In this document: positions 49,001-61,287 of the stretch, piece after piece
Layout: each line of letters opens with the position of its first letter
How positions within the stretch are numbered: the first letter of the stretch is position 1
Position numbers and translations under genes: made by a program
The notes under the pieces: generated by a model
What the model saw: only the letters and a program-made list of their open reading frames with translations
Told to the model about the DNA's origin: nothing
The model's database searches: none
Assembly (NCBI RefSeq): GCF_000151665.1
Contig: NW_013171823.1
Location: 310,001 to 374,000 of the forward strand
Reading direction: 5' to 3'
Source of the DNA: Blastocystis hominis
Taxonomy: Eukaryota > Sar > Bigyra > Opalinata > Blastocystidae
Length of the DNA: 64,000 bases

Positions 49001-52000
49001 GACGTTCTTCTCGCGCTTGAAGTCGTTCATCAACATCGGAATCAAGTCGAAGTTCTTGTCCGAGAACAGCACGTCGCGCATCGCTTCGCAGTCCGCCATG
49101 TACCACATAATGCCCAGAATCTTCTCGTTGATCAGAATATCCTCCGTGAACGCGCTGTGGATGTCCATGAACACGCTCAGGAACGGCAGCTTCAGCGCCA
49201 CTTCGCAGCAGTCCTTGTTGCCGCAAATCACCTGGAGGATCTGCAGCACCGAAGCCACGTCCTTATCATCCGTCAAATTCTTCAAGGCGTACACCACCGG
49301 CTCCAGCAACTGCTCGTGCGCCATCTGCTCCACCTGGGTCGCATCCTGCAGGAACGCCATGTAGCAGAGACGCAGCACCGTCATGATCACGTTAATGTCC
49401 TCGGAGAACGCCAGCATGCACTTCAGCACGATGCTCACACCGCAGCGCTCCAAGAACAGCGTCAAGCACGGCGCAAGATCCACCAGGCACGAGCAGCCTT
49501 CCAGACAGTACCGCACCAGATCGTGCTTGTCCGAGAAGTGGTACATCGCGTTCAGAAGATCGCCAATCACCTTTCGGTCCACCATCATCGCCTGGTACTC
49601 CTCCACGTCCGCGTACAGATACAGAATGCCGCTCGAGTACTGCTGCACCAGCTCCGACTTCGCGTACGCCTTCTGCGTGTTCATCGCCAGCTCGCACAGA
49701 TGGAAGTCCTCCAAGCGCTCCAGGTTGTTGTGGCTCAACTTCGCGATCATGAACACCACGCCCAGCAGATAGCCCAGCACCTCCGGCATCTTCGCGTACA
49801 GCTCGCACAGCTGGCACATGAACTTCAACGTGTTCGACTCGATAAAGTCAATGGTCACGAGGCCGCTCCGCAGCACCAAGATCGCGATCTGCAGCACGCG
49901 AGGAAGCACCTCCATGTTGTCGTTGTGCTCGTACACCACGTCCATGCACGCCATCAGAACCTTATTCGCGTCGTACACATTCTTCGGCTCCTGCAGCAGG
50001 CAAGTCAGCAAGCGCAGAGGCGGCTCCAGCAACTCCACCTTCTTCTGGTTGCGGTTGATGCACTTCAGAAGCACCGATGTGGCCTCCACCGCGACCTGGT
50101 GCGCGCCCTCCGGGTAGTTAATCACCAGCGAGAACAGCACTTCGCAGAAGGCCTTCATCAGCTTGCGCTTGCGCATGTAGGTGCCCAGCGAGGTGACGAT
50201 CGTCGAAATACCCTTGTTCAGAATGAATTGCTTGCCCACGTCGCGACCCGGCATCAAGTTGAACAGATACTTCGCCGTGATGTGCTGCACGTACGCGTCG
50301 CTGTTGTACTTGCTCAGCAGAGGAATCACCACGTGCAGACCCGGACTCTCCACAAAGTCATCGCGCAGCTCCGACGAAGAGCTCAGCTCCATCATCATGC
50401 GCAGCATGAAGCGAGTCAGCAGCAGATTGTCGCTGTATCTCTCCAGCACGCTCACAAGCAGCACGGCGGGATGCAGCTGATGGAGCACCGCCTTCACCGT
50501 CGACGCCTTCACCAACTCCGAGAGCACGTCCAGCACGTGCTGCAGCAGCAAATCCTCGTCGGGAGACTCCTCCTCTTCCTCCTTCAGCGCGTTGAAGAAC
50601 GGAATGACCACGCCGCTCACGCCAGCGAAGCGACGGCCCTCCTCCGAGTTCTCGCAGATGCACTTGAACACCTTGCAGGCGCAAATCAGCAAGTCCTTGT
50701 TGTCGCTGAAGTGCTTCATCGCGTTCGCCAGCACATTCACCGACTCCATCGAGGTCAGCTCCTTCAGCACCGCCTGTCTATCCTTCTCCATCTTCTCCTC
50801 GGGCGTCTCCTCGCGTCTCTTCGAAGCGCGGTACTTCTTGCTCATCTTCTTCTCCTCCAGCTCCCGTGCCTCGCGGCGACGACGCTTCTCCTCCGCCACG
50901 TCATCGTCGTCCAGATCGTTCTCCGCGTCCTCGTCCTCCGCCGGCGGCGCCACGCTTCCGATCATGCACGCAATCACCGTGTAGCAAGAAACCTGCATGT
51001 CCACATCCTCCGGGTACTTCCGCATAATCATCAGCAGTGTGTGCAGAATGTCCACGTTCGGAAGCGACTCCGTCACGATATTCTTGCTGGCGATCCGGTG
51101 GATCAGAGGAAGGGCACGCTCCAGCACCTTCTTGTTGCTCGCGTTCACGTGCATGTTCTCCAGCATGTCGTCCATGTGGTTCAGACGCGCCAGGCTCTCC
51201 ACATCCTCCTCGGTCTTCGTGAAGTGGTCCAGCAGCTCCCAGCAGCTCTCGGAAGTGCCCGGGTACGTGGCGTAGCCCTTCAGCAGACTGCAAATGATCT
51301 CCGGCAGCATGGTCTTGTAGAACGACGGGATGGACTCCGTGGGCTGCGCCGACTCCAGAAGCACCTCCAACAGCGCGAGCAAACTCACCACCACCGGCTC
51401 GTTCCGCTTCACATGCGAGTCGTCCAGCAGCTTCGAGACAAAGTTGAAGAACTCCAGGTTGTACAGAGTGTTCAACTCGGCGGCATCTTCGCTCTCACTC
51501 TCACTCTCGCTCTGCTTCTTCAAGTAGGCGCACAGGAAGCAAGCGCACGCCTGGATAAACTCCGGGTACTTCTGGTACTCGTGCAGCTTGGAGTCGCAGA
51601 TCTCATCCACGTGCTTCGTCTTCATGATCTCCAGCGAGCCCTTGTCCTCGCACAACGCCTCCAGCGTCTTGCAGACGGCGGCCAGCAGCGACCAGTTGTC
51701 TCTCGCCTCCAGCATGTCGCTGATCAGGAACTCCGTCAGGTTCTGCTCGATCAGCTGCTGGCGCGCGTCCTTGTCCTTCAGCAAGTACACTAGGAACAGG
51801 CACACGTTCTCGGGCAGATCGGACTCCGTGAAATTCTGCATCGCCTCCACAATGCTGATCAGCACGCCAGCGTTCATAATCTCCCGGACGTCCAGCTTGG
51901 CCTCCAGCAGCTTAATCAGACACATTACGCACTCGTTCATAATAACCTCGTCGTCCGAGTAACGACGAAGCGCCTCAAACACAATCCCTACGCAGGAGGT

Positions 52001-55000
52001 GGTCGTCATCGCCGATGCGATCTCCACACTCTGCGCCATCCGGTTGCAGAAACGCAGGCAATGACCAATCAGGTCCTTCTCGCTCATATAGTCCTGCTCC
52101 GTGAAGTCAATGAGACTCATCACGTCCTTCTCCAAAGCAATCGCGCAATACTCGTTCTTGAAGCACACGACGGACAGAATGTGGTATCCCAAAGACATCA
52201 TCTCCGTGTCCTCCTTGAACGCCTTCATCGAGTTGATCACCACGGCGATTCCATTGTTCGTCACCAGACTCACCATCGACTTCTCCGTCTTCAGAATCAG
52301 AATCAATGCATGGAACGCATCCAGAGAAATCTCCAGCTTGTCACAGTACTGCTCCAGGTCGCGAATCAGCAACGGCACGCAACCCTCGCTCGCGAACTGG
52401 GCTGCGATCTCTTCACGCTGGGACGCCTCGCTGATCCACTTCACGATGCGGCTCTGGATGTCTTCCTCGCTCGCATACAAGGCCAGCTCCAAGAAGAACG
52501 GCTCCAGATTGATCTCCGGCAGCTCGGCCAAGTTGTAGAAGTCCAGAAGCGTCAGCACCAGCCGCAGCACCTTGCACGCATCCGCCTGTCGCTTGCGCAG
52601 ACGAGGAATCAGCGCCATCAAGCCCATCATGGTCTGGGTACTCAGCAGCGCCTGTCGCTGGTTCGGGGAGTGCATCAACTGCTCCAGCAACTCCGCGCAG
52701 GCAGCGAAGATCTCGCTCTGGTCGACATGGTCCTTGAGCGCGCTGTAGATCGGGCCCGAGCACGAAGGCACGTTCTCGATCGAATCGAAGTTGCCCGCAC
52801 GCGCGACGGCAAGCAGCGTACGGAGAATGTGGAGAGAAATCACCACGTTCTTCGTGTACCGCTGAAGCGCATCGAACTCGATCTTCACGCCCGTCGCCTC
52901 CTTCAGAACCTCGATGTTCGAGTCCTTCTTCACCATGTTCTCGATAAAGCCAGTCGCTCTCTTGATGATCTCCTCCTCGTTCTTAAAGCTGTCCATGCTG
53001 CTCACGCACAGGGGCAGCGCTCGCGTTCGCGAAAGCTCGTCCAGGTTGTCCTCATTCGCCGACAGGTTCTCCAGAATGTGGATGTGGTGCATGCACAGCG
53101 ACTGCGAGCCCAGGTTCGCCTCCAGATTCGCCACCACCGTCTGCAGATAACGCTTGTCCATCACCATCACGTGCGAGGCCTTCACCTCCGTCACGTTCTC
53201 CAGAATGCTGCTGCACAGCTCCAAGTGATGGTCGGGACGACTGCTGCGGTAGAACGGCAAGAACAGCGAGAGCGTCTCGTCCTCGCTCATCTTCTCGCGT
53301 CCAGCCGGAATCTTCGTCAGTTCGTACAGCGCCTTCAGAGAAGACTCTTCCAGCGCCGTGTCGCGGCCCTCCGTATCCAGAATGCGCGTCAAGAACTCAA
53401 TGATGCCAACGTCGATCAAGCCGTGACCCAGATGCGTGTCCTTCGCGCAGCTCGTGATGAAGCGGCAGCCGTCCAGCATGATATCGTTGCTGTCCTTGTG
53501 CTGCAGAATTGCCTTGATGAGACGCTCCAGGCTTCCACTGCTCGCCACGAACTGGTTCTCGTCGTTGCTGCAGCACGCCAGCACATGCGTAGCGCAGCGC
53601 ACAATCTCCTTCTCCTTGTCGAAGCGCATCACCGATCGGATGCACACCTCGGGAGCCGAGCTCTCGATCAAGCTCTTCACACAGCTCGGCCGCGAAGCCA
53701 GCTTCGACAGCAGCAGCAAGCTCTTCTTCTGGATCTTCGAATCGTCGAAGAAACGATCCGCCGCGTAAACCACCACAGGAATGGCTCCCAGATTCAGGAG
53801 AGCGTCCGCGTTCGCAGCGTCCGCGTCGACGTAGGTGATCAGAAGCGTGCAGCCACTCAGCTGCGCGGGAGCGGAGGAAGTGTACTCCTTCATCGAAGAA
53901 ACCACCTGGTCCATGCTGATGGGCAGCAGCGAAAGCAGCGACAGCAGATGCAGACACTTCTCCACCAAGGGCTGATCCTGGTAGTAGCGCATCAAGCAGT
54001 TGTTCGCAGGCGTGGCGATGTCCACGCGATCCACGTACGGCTTCTTCGTCGGCTCGGCGCAGAAGAACACCAGGAAGTCAATCAGGATCGAACACACCTT
54101 CATGCTGCTCGGAATCGCTCCCTGCAGCAACTCCGCCAATCGCTGAAGGACCTCCATGCTCAGAATCGCAGCCTCCCACTTCGACTCCTTCAGCGCCGTC
54201 AGCAGCAAGCGGCTCGCGCAGTAAACGATCTCGTCACTCGAGTAGTTCCGCACCACGAACAAGCCACAGTCCACCGTCTTCTTGCTCACCAGGTCCTTCT
54301 TGAAAGCATTGGCCGTGTCGCGCTCCACCAAGCAGTTCACCAACGACAACGCATACACCAAGTACTCTTCCCGCGAGTGCAGCACGTCCAACGCTTCAAG
54401 CACAAGGCTCACCACCGGTGTGTTAACCAGAGTGAACGTCACGCCCTCGCTTCCATAGCGAGCCAGGTTGTCGATCACCTTCAAGGCTCCAGCGTAGAGA
54501 TGGATCGAGTCGCGCTTCGTCTTGTACGTCTCCGCAACCTGTCGCAGCTTCGCCACTCCGTTGTTGCCCGTCAGCTGCAAGTGGCTGTCGATCACGCAAG
54601 TGTTCCGATCCAAAGCGTCCAGCGCCGCCTCGATGATTCGAGGATTCTTCATATACTTATCGACCAGAACCAGAATCGTCGTCACCACGTTTTGATCCTT
54701 CACCAACGACGCGTAACCGTGAGCGTTGCCAAACATTTTCAAAATGTCGATGATGATCTCCTCGTCCTCGCAGTCGCTATGCACCACGCGGGTCGCGATC
54801 TTCAAAATCTCCTCCAGCTGGACCTCCATAATCAGTACGGAGCGAAGCAGATTGCCGATGATGCACACGCAGCAATGAACGATCGGCAGCTCCTTCTCGT
54901 ACTTCTTCATGATGGACAGAATCGCGGTCGGAACCTCGTTGTTCAGCAGGGAATCCGCGTAGCTCTTCTCCTCCGAGAACATGCGCATCACAATGCACGC

Positions 55001-58000
55001 AGAGTAGATGAACGAGGACTCCGTGTACTTCATATAGTACCTCAGAACCACGGTCAGCACGTCCTTCTCCCACATCGTGTCCACGCAATCATACCGAGTC
55101 ATCAGCGACAGCACGTCCATCGCCACAACCATAACCTCCTTCACGCGGTATGCATTCAGCGCGTCCACGAAGTGGCTGACCAGATCCTTGCACAGCTCGC
55201 ACTCTTCCACCTGGGGCACGATGCACTTCATGAAGCGCAGAATGATGATCAGCAGCTGCACCTCCGGACTCGATACCTTCACGATGGGCGTCTCCAGAGG
55301 ATTCTCGTGATGCGACATAAGCACGAGCTGTTCCGCACTGTGCGACGCAGAGGCGAAGAGCGTGCTGGCCTCGTCCAAGATCGACTTGAGCTTCAACACG
55401 CGCAGACAAGCCTCCAGCAACTCGAAGGAAGCAGTGCAGACAGGAAGACTGTCCGGGAACTGCTTCAGGGCGTTCACAGAGAACTGCACGAGGTCCAACG
55501 CAGGGCTCAACGGCTGTCTGTTCATGCGCTCGATGTGCAGAGACAGCACGCTCAGAAGTCCGGCGACCGCCTCCTCGCTGGCAGCATGCCGGTTCAGCGC
55601 GTCGCAATAGACCTCGCGGTCGAAGCAATCCATCAGCTCCTGCAGAGAGCTCATCTCACCACGAGCCAGAGCGTTCATCACCGACGAGCACAAGCCAACA
55701 ATATGGGCATCCGCCAAGAAACGCGTCATCACAACCCACAACTCCCGCACAAAGTGGCTCACACTCATCTCACGCACCGACTCCTTGCTCTGGCAGATGG
55801 CGAGCAGCAATCCCAGGGCAGCCGAGGTCACTTTCGCGTCATCCTGATACTTCTGAAGGATCGTCATCAACTCCTGCGAGCAGCGCTGCTGACTCAGAAT
55901 GCTCAGGCACTGAGGGCAGTACGACATGGCCGAGAGCGCGTCGCAGCAGGCAACGATACACTCGCTATCCTCCGAACGCTTGACTCCATGGAGCAGAATG
56001 CCCACGAAGCCGGTGTCCACCAACTCCAAAGCGCTCTGGGGAGCCACAGCCTCCACCACGCGCGCCACCAGAGTCAGAATGAGAGGCTTCTCGCGGTAGT
56101 CTCCGGACACGCGATAGAGAATCTTGGTGTTGGACAGCGTCACGAACTTGTTCGGGACCGAGTGGTCGTTGAGCATCACAATCAGCACGCTCAGAATCAC
56201 CTTCACGTGCTCCATATTGTTGCTGAACGTGTTCATCGACTTCATCAGCGCATTGTACACCTCCAAGCGCAGCATCTTCACCGTCGCGTTCGGGTACTGC
56301 GACAGGTTGAGCAGCATGTCGGCGCAAGCGAAGTTGATCTTCGAGTCCTTCGAGTACGCATCGAACACCATCAGACTCGTGCGAATCACGTTCTGCTGCA
56401 TCTCATCCGCAAGCACCTCGCAGTGCTTCAGCAGACTGCAGCAGTCCGTCACCACTTGCTTGTCGCTCATGAAGTTCTGGATGAAGAACACCGCAGCCTC
56501 CGCAGCCGTGCCGCTCATGTAGTACTCCACGCCATGGCTCCACAGATAGTCCATCGCGGAGAGACACAGCTCCGAAACAGTAATCGCCACGTTGCGACTC
56601 TCCTGGAACGTCAGCAGCACGTTGGCCATCTCCTCGAAGAACGCCTCGTGCTTCTCCACAATCCAGGCGTGGTTCTCCACCACGATCGAGAACAGAACGG
56701 CGCCGTAGATCACGAACTCCTCCTCCGAGCCGCACAGTCGCTCGCCCGCCAGCGCGAAGTCCAGCACATCGGCGCGAGCCAGCTTGGGACGCAGCGAAAT
56801 CACGTTCGTCAGTGTGCACAGACAGCCCATGAACTGGCCGTACAGCTCCACGTCCTCGGGGAAGCGCTGCGCAGTGTTCAGCAGCGCGTCGATACCTCCC
56901 TGCTGCTCGAACCACTCCGAAACCGTCTTGATCTGGAAGAACAGCGGGAAGATCGAAGCCACCAGGATCGCCGTCTCCGCAGGCACATCCTCCGCCTTCA
57001 ACGTGGCCACCAAAACGGACTCCGCCTCAAACTTGTGGAAGGACTCGCACACCGCCAAGCCCTTCATGGACAGATAGCTGATCGAACCGGCCACCGCAAA
57101 CAGCAACTCGTGCGCCTCCGGGAAGGCCTGGGTCGAGGCGACGACCTTCGCGATCACGCCGCTCTGAATGATCGCCGACTTGCAACTCTCGATGGCGGAG
57201 AGGTTGCAGATCAGCTGCACGAACAAGGTCGTCACGTCGCTGTTGTTGCTGAAGTTGCTGTACACGAGCATCAGCGTCTTCAGATAGGCGGCAGAGGCGA
57301 TCAGATTCACATCCGACGACCCGTCCGCAAGGTACTGCAGCGTGCGCAGCACCACGCTCACGATCTCCGCGTTCTTGGGATAGCGCTGCAGCGTCGTGTA
57401 GAGAGCGTCCAGTCCACCATTGCTCACCACAGCCTTTCGGCTCTCCATCGCCGTCTCCATCACCGTATCCGCGACCATGTTACGCAGCGTGTGGCAGCCG
57501 TCCAGCACGATGTGGTCGTCCGAAATGCACAGCTGGATGCAGCGGACGCAGGCAGCCGTAGCGTGCAGCTGCAGAACGCTCTCCGGGATGAACGCGGTGA
57601 TGGCCAGGAAAACCTTGATGCACGCGCTCTGGATGGGAGGCAGCGCGGTGTTCTGCGCCATCACGCGGTTGAGCACCTTCGCGTCCGTGCATCCGACCAC
57701 CATCGACGCGAACAGCTCGTCCTCGTAGTAGGGCACCAGGGTGTTCAGGTACAGCAACACCAAATCGCGATTGGCGATGAGATTGCCGATCATAGCGAAC
57801 ACCATATCCACAAAGCCGCAGTTCAGCATCACGGCGCGGCTATCCACCGTAGCGCTCACCTTCTTCAGAATCTCCACCATCGCACGCATCGTGCTCACGT
57901 CCACCGCCTTCTCCGCCGTCAGAGAGATAATGGTGCTCGCGATCGACTCGGGCAGCGGCTCCGGGAACATCTCCACGCTTCCCAAAACCATCATCAACAC

Positions 58001-60866
58001 ATCGCAGAGCATAAAATGGGCCTGGCCACGAATCTGGGTGAACGAGTTGCACAAGATCTCCAGATTCTGCTCCTCCGTAAACTTCGGCATGTGGTCAGGA
58101 TTCGAAATCAACGACTTGATGCAGCCAAGAGCGGGCTCGGCCACCTCGTCCGGGATCTGCTCCGAAAGCACGCGCAGCAGCGCTTCGGCCACGTGCGCCT
58201 CAATGAGCTTGTAGTTGTTCACTTCGTCGCGCGCCAGCAAGTTCAGGAGATGGCAGCAGATCTCCAGATACTCCTGCGAACTGTGCTCCAGATTCGCGAT
58301 CGCCGGCTCGTAGCACTTGGACTGCATCACGCTCGTCACGCCGCCGCGCGTGTTGGCGACGTTCAGCAGCACCTCGCAGCAGGCAGCCTGCAGTTCCTGG
58401 TTCTCGGTGAAGCTCTTCATCACCTCGCTCACACGGTCCAGACATTTGTGGTTCAGGAAAATCGGGACCGCGTTCTTCGCGTTCAGCGAGGCAGCCAAGA
58501 TGCAGACCACCGGCGTCAGCAGCTGTTCGTCGTTGAAATCCTTGAGCAGGCCGCAGAACAGGGGGATTCCACTGCAGTTGATGAGCGTCGAGGTGCAGCT
58601 CTTGTCCGTCAGCACCGCCTGGTTGAGAGAAAGCAGCTCTGCGAGACGGGAAGGAGTGGCCTTCCACCGCTCCACGATCGCGAAGAACTGGGCGAGGAAC
58701 GGGCCCATCATCATCACCTGCTTGTACATCTCGTTGTAGATCACCGTGCGGAGCACGTCCAAGATCGACTGCTGGCCCTGGTCCGTCAGATGCTTGCTGT
58801 TCATCACCGCGAACAGCAGCAGCAAGAAACTCTCGATCGAAGGCGCGCAGCGAGTTCCGATCGCCTGGAGGAAGCGCAGCAGCACCTGCGTTCCGTTCTC
58901 GTCGTCCACACAAATCACCAGCGCCTGAATCAGCTCGTGGATGTCCTTCTGCTCCAGCACCGTGCCAAGCGACTTGTTCCACAGCAAGGCGTTCGACACC
59001 AGATCGCAGGCCATGAGGGAGTTGGTCTGATCCTTGTGGAGAATCACCTCGCACAACTTCTGCAGCATCTCCGCCGTCGCAAACTTCTTGTGGTTCTTGT
59101 CCGTCGCTTCGGCCTGCTGCTTCACCAGAGTCAGCACGGTTCGCGTCACATCCACCTCCTCCATATGATCGATCAGCAGCTCCAGCAAAAAGTCGAAGAG
59201 GCCGGCTCCTCCCAGACGCTCGCGGATCGAAGTATTCTCGGCCAGGTTCGAAAACAGCTGGCAAGCCAGTCCGGGGAACTCCCTGTTGTCGCGGAACAGA
59301 TCCGTCATTCCAAACACAGTCTCCACGCAATGCGAGGCGATCATCTGCACACGCACCGACGCACATGTGGAGAGACGCACCATCGCGTTCACGACCTGCA
59401 AGCAAACCTCCTCACTGTGTCCGTAGTTCTGCGCGCACCAGATCAACGCGGACAGGTAATCCATCTGAACGACCGCAGGAATGATGCTGCTCGTCAGCAT
59501 CACGTTGTTCAGAAGATGCAAACCCACAGTAATGACCTCTCCGTTCTCCGTGTTGTTGCGAAGAACCGCCAGCAGCTTGTCCAAAATACCGCAGTTCGCA
59601 ATGATCTTCTTCGACATCTCGTGCTGGAACACGGCGGCCAGCACGTTCAGATACGACAACAGCTTCTCGTTGCGACGGTTCTCGATTCCGCTCACGAAAA
59701 AGGGCAGGATTCCCTTGTTGCAAAGCTCCAAGGCGTGGTCCTTGTCTTGGAAGATTGCTTCGAAGTAGCTGAAACAGGAGTCGCGAATCGCCTTCACTTT
59801 GTCGCGCTTGTTAATCATCGTAATCATTGTCGCATAACTTTCCACTTCAATCAGCAGCTGGTGAGACGAAGGCTCCAGATTCGCCAGCGTCGCCATGATT
59901 CCCGTGCCGTGCAGCTCGATCTCCAGGTTGTCATACGCCTCCATCGCGTCCAGCAAGACCTGCAGCACGTGATGAGCCAGTAGCATCTTGATGCACTCCT
60001 CCCGGTTCGCCATGAAATCGATCATTGTCATGGATGCGGCCAGCAGTGGTTCAGGAGCCCGATCCACACAGTTCTGGATGGCTCTGCTGACGACATCACG
60101 CGAAAACAGCGCTGATTTCTTGGTCGAATCAAGATTCGCGATCACACAGAGGAGCAGCATAGCAGCAGTCTGCAGCTCCACGTTGTTCTGATACCTGCTC
60201 ATGCATTGGCAGATCAAATCGAAGCAGTTCGAACGCACCATGCGAGTAACCGCTTCTTCTGTACATCACCCTCCGCACACACAGCCGCCTACCGGACCCA
60301 ATAAAGAATTGAAGGCAAAAACAAGAGTTCTCTTGAATGTCCTCTCGAGCAGGGAAGTTGAGCATGGCCTTCGCGATGTTCTCAATGCCATTATTCGAAA
60401 ACACCAACTCCCGAACAGTTTCTAATCTTCAGCGCATGCCTTCCATTCCTACCATCTCCTGCAATGCTTCTTAGAATACTCGTAGCCGAAGTCTGAAACT
60501 CAGGATCTCGATTTCTTGCGCGCATGGTCCGAATGAGTACAGGAATAACATCCATATCGCAGAAAAAACGAATGCTTTCCGCTAAGGATAACCGCAAACC
60601 TTCAAACACTCACGAGACGCGGAAAGTCGATCCAGAACCTTACACCCTTCTAACTGGATTTTTCCGTCTGTAATTGGTGACTTTAACTTGCTCACAGACT
60701 CTTCCATTTGCTTTGAATAGTCTATACCTAAGATTAACTTCAGCGAAACAAAACTAATACTTTTGATCTCTTCATTGGACTCAATGTTTCTAGCGTCGGT
60801 TCCCTCTTCTCTTCCTCTCGGAGCAGCACCTCCGACAGAATAATCATCAGAATCGATAGCTTCCAT
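30566..60866 (-). CDS. Giant armadillo-repeat protein, 10,067 aa
   Basis: Four exons in transcription order: 60866-60614, 60581-60453, 60421-60293, 60258-30566; introns 32, 31 and 34 nt, all GT...AG (the first starts GTGAGT); 30,204 nt = 10,068 codons. From about residue 30 to 9,850 the protein is continuous armadillo/HEAT-like repeats with a period of about 42: 'L---M--F-D--EV---A---L--L', often with NYP/YSDN-type turns; roughly 230 units by length. No catalytic motif is seen. Charged inserts lie near residues 3,090 (SESESESED), 3,290 (DDDDVAEEKRRRR), 9,147 and 9,343. Such solenoids are protein-binding scaffolds; partners and location are unknown. The start at 60866 (MEAIDSDD) precedes a short acidic leader; upstream in-frame methionines fall in AT-rich sequence. 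GC-rich codon use throughout. Confidence 0.85.
32714..32740 (-). repeat. 9-bp tandem repeat coding for Ala-Gly-Arg
   Basis: Three perfect copies of GCCAGCTCT (plus strand) inside the armadillo gene, coding for AGRAGRAGR in a Lys-rich insert before a Glu-rich run. Likely a slippage-prone linker between repeats. Confidence 0.85.
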
Positions 60867-61259
60867 GTAGAAATACAATAATCTACATCGCATATGAGCA
60901 AAAGAACCAAGATGACGAAATAAGCTACCTACATACACTATATTAGTGACAAACCAAAACTGGATTACATTTCGCATGTATAGTAATTCATAACTTATGA
61001 TTATCAAGGCCCTTTTTCCCATTTGATCACTGAACGGACAAAACAAATCGAAAAATAGGCCCTACTTTTACACTTCATAAAACAATCCCGTTTTTTACCA
61101 TTCAAAGAGATTGTGGCTATCGTTAATTCCATCATTTCGAAAGGATCCGCTGTCGAAATCTCGATGATTTTTGTTTTTCTGGTGGATTCCACACGTTTAC
61201 GACACCGAGACACAGTTCAAGATGGCAACACTCTTCCGCCATCATTTTAAAATGTATAA
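60867..61259. other. Spacer upstream of the armadillo gene
   Basis: About 390 nt between the methyltransferase 3' end and the armadillo start, both minus strand. Minus-strand open frames here (61213-61004 and the extension above 60866) have no family pattern and a mixed AT-rich composition. It probably contains the armadillo gene's promoter and 5' UTR. Confidence 0.45.
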
Positions 61260-61267
61260 AACAAGCA
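61260..61267 (-). terminator. Variant 3'-end motif of the tRNA methyltransferase gene
   Basis: TGCTTGTT on the minus strand, one change from TGTTTGTT, 20 nt past the stop at 61288-61290. Confidence 0.5.
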
Positions 61268-61287
61268 AGCGAAACTCAAGCTCTCAT

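Noticed and set aside
30662-59983. Very long plus-strand open frames (1,702, 3,819, 1,053 and 2,640 codons) opposite the armadillo gene
   Set aside because: All are in exact antisense register with it and show no family pattern; they follow from its avoidance of TTA, CTA and TCA codons.
61004-61213. Short minus-strand gene between the methyltransferase and armadillo genes
   Set aside because: No family pattern; it overlaps probable promoter and UTR sequence.
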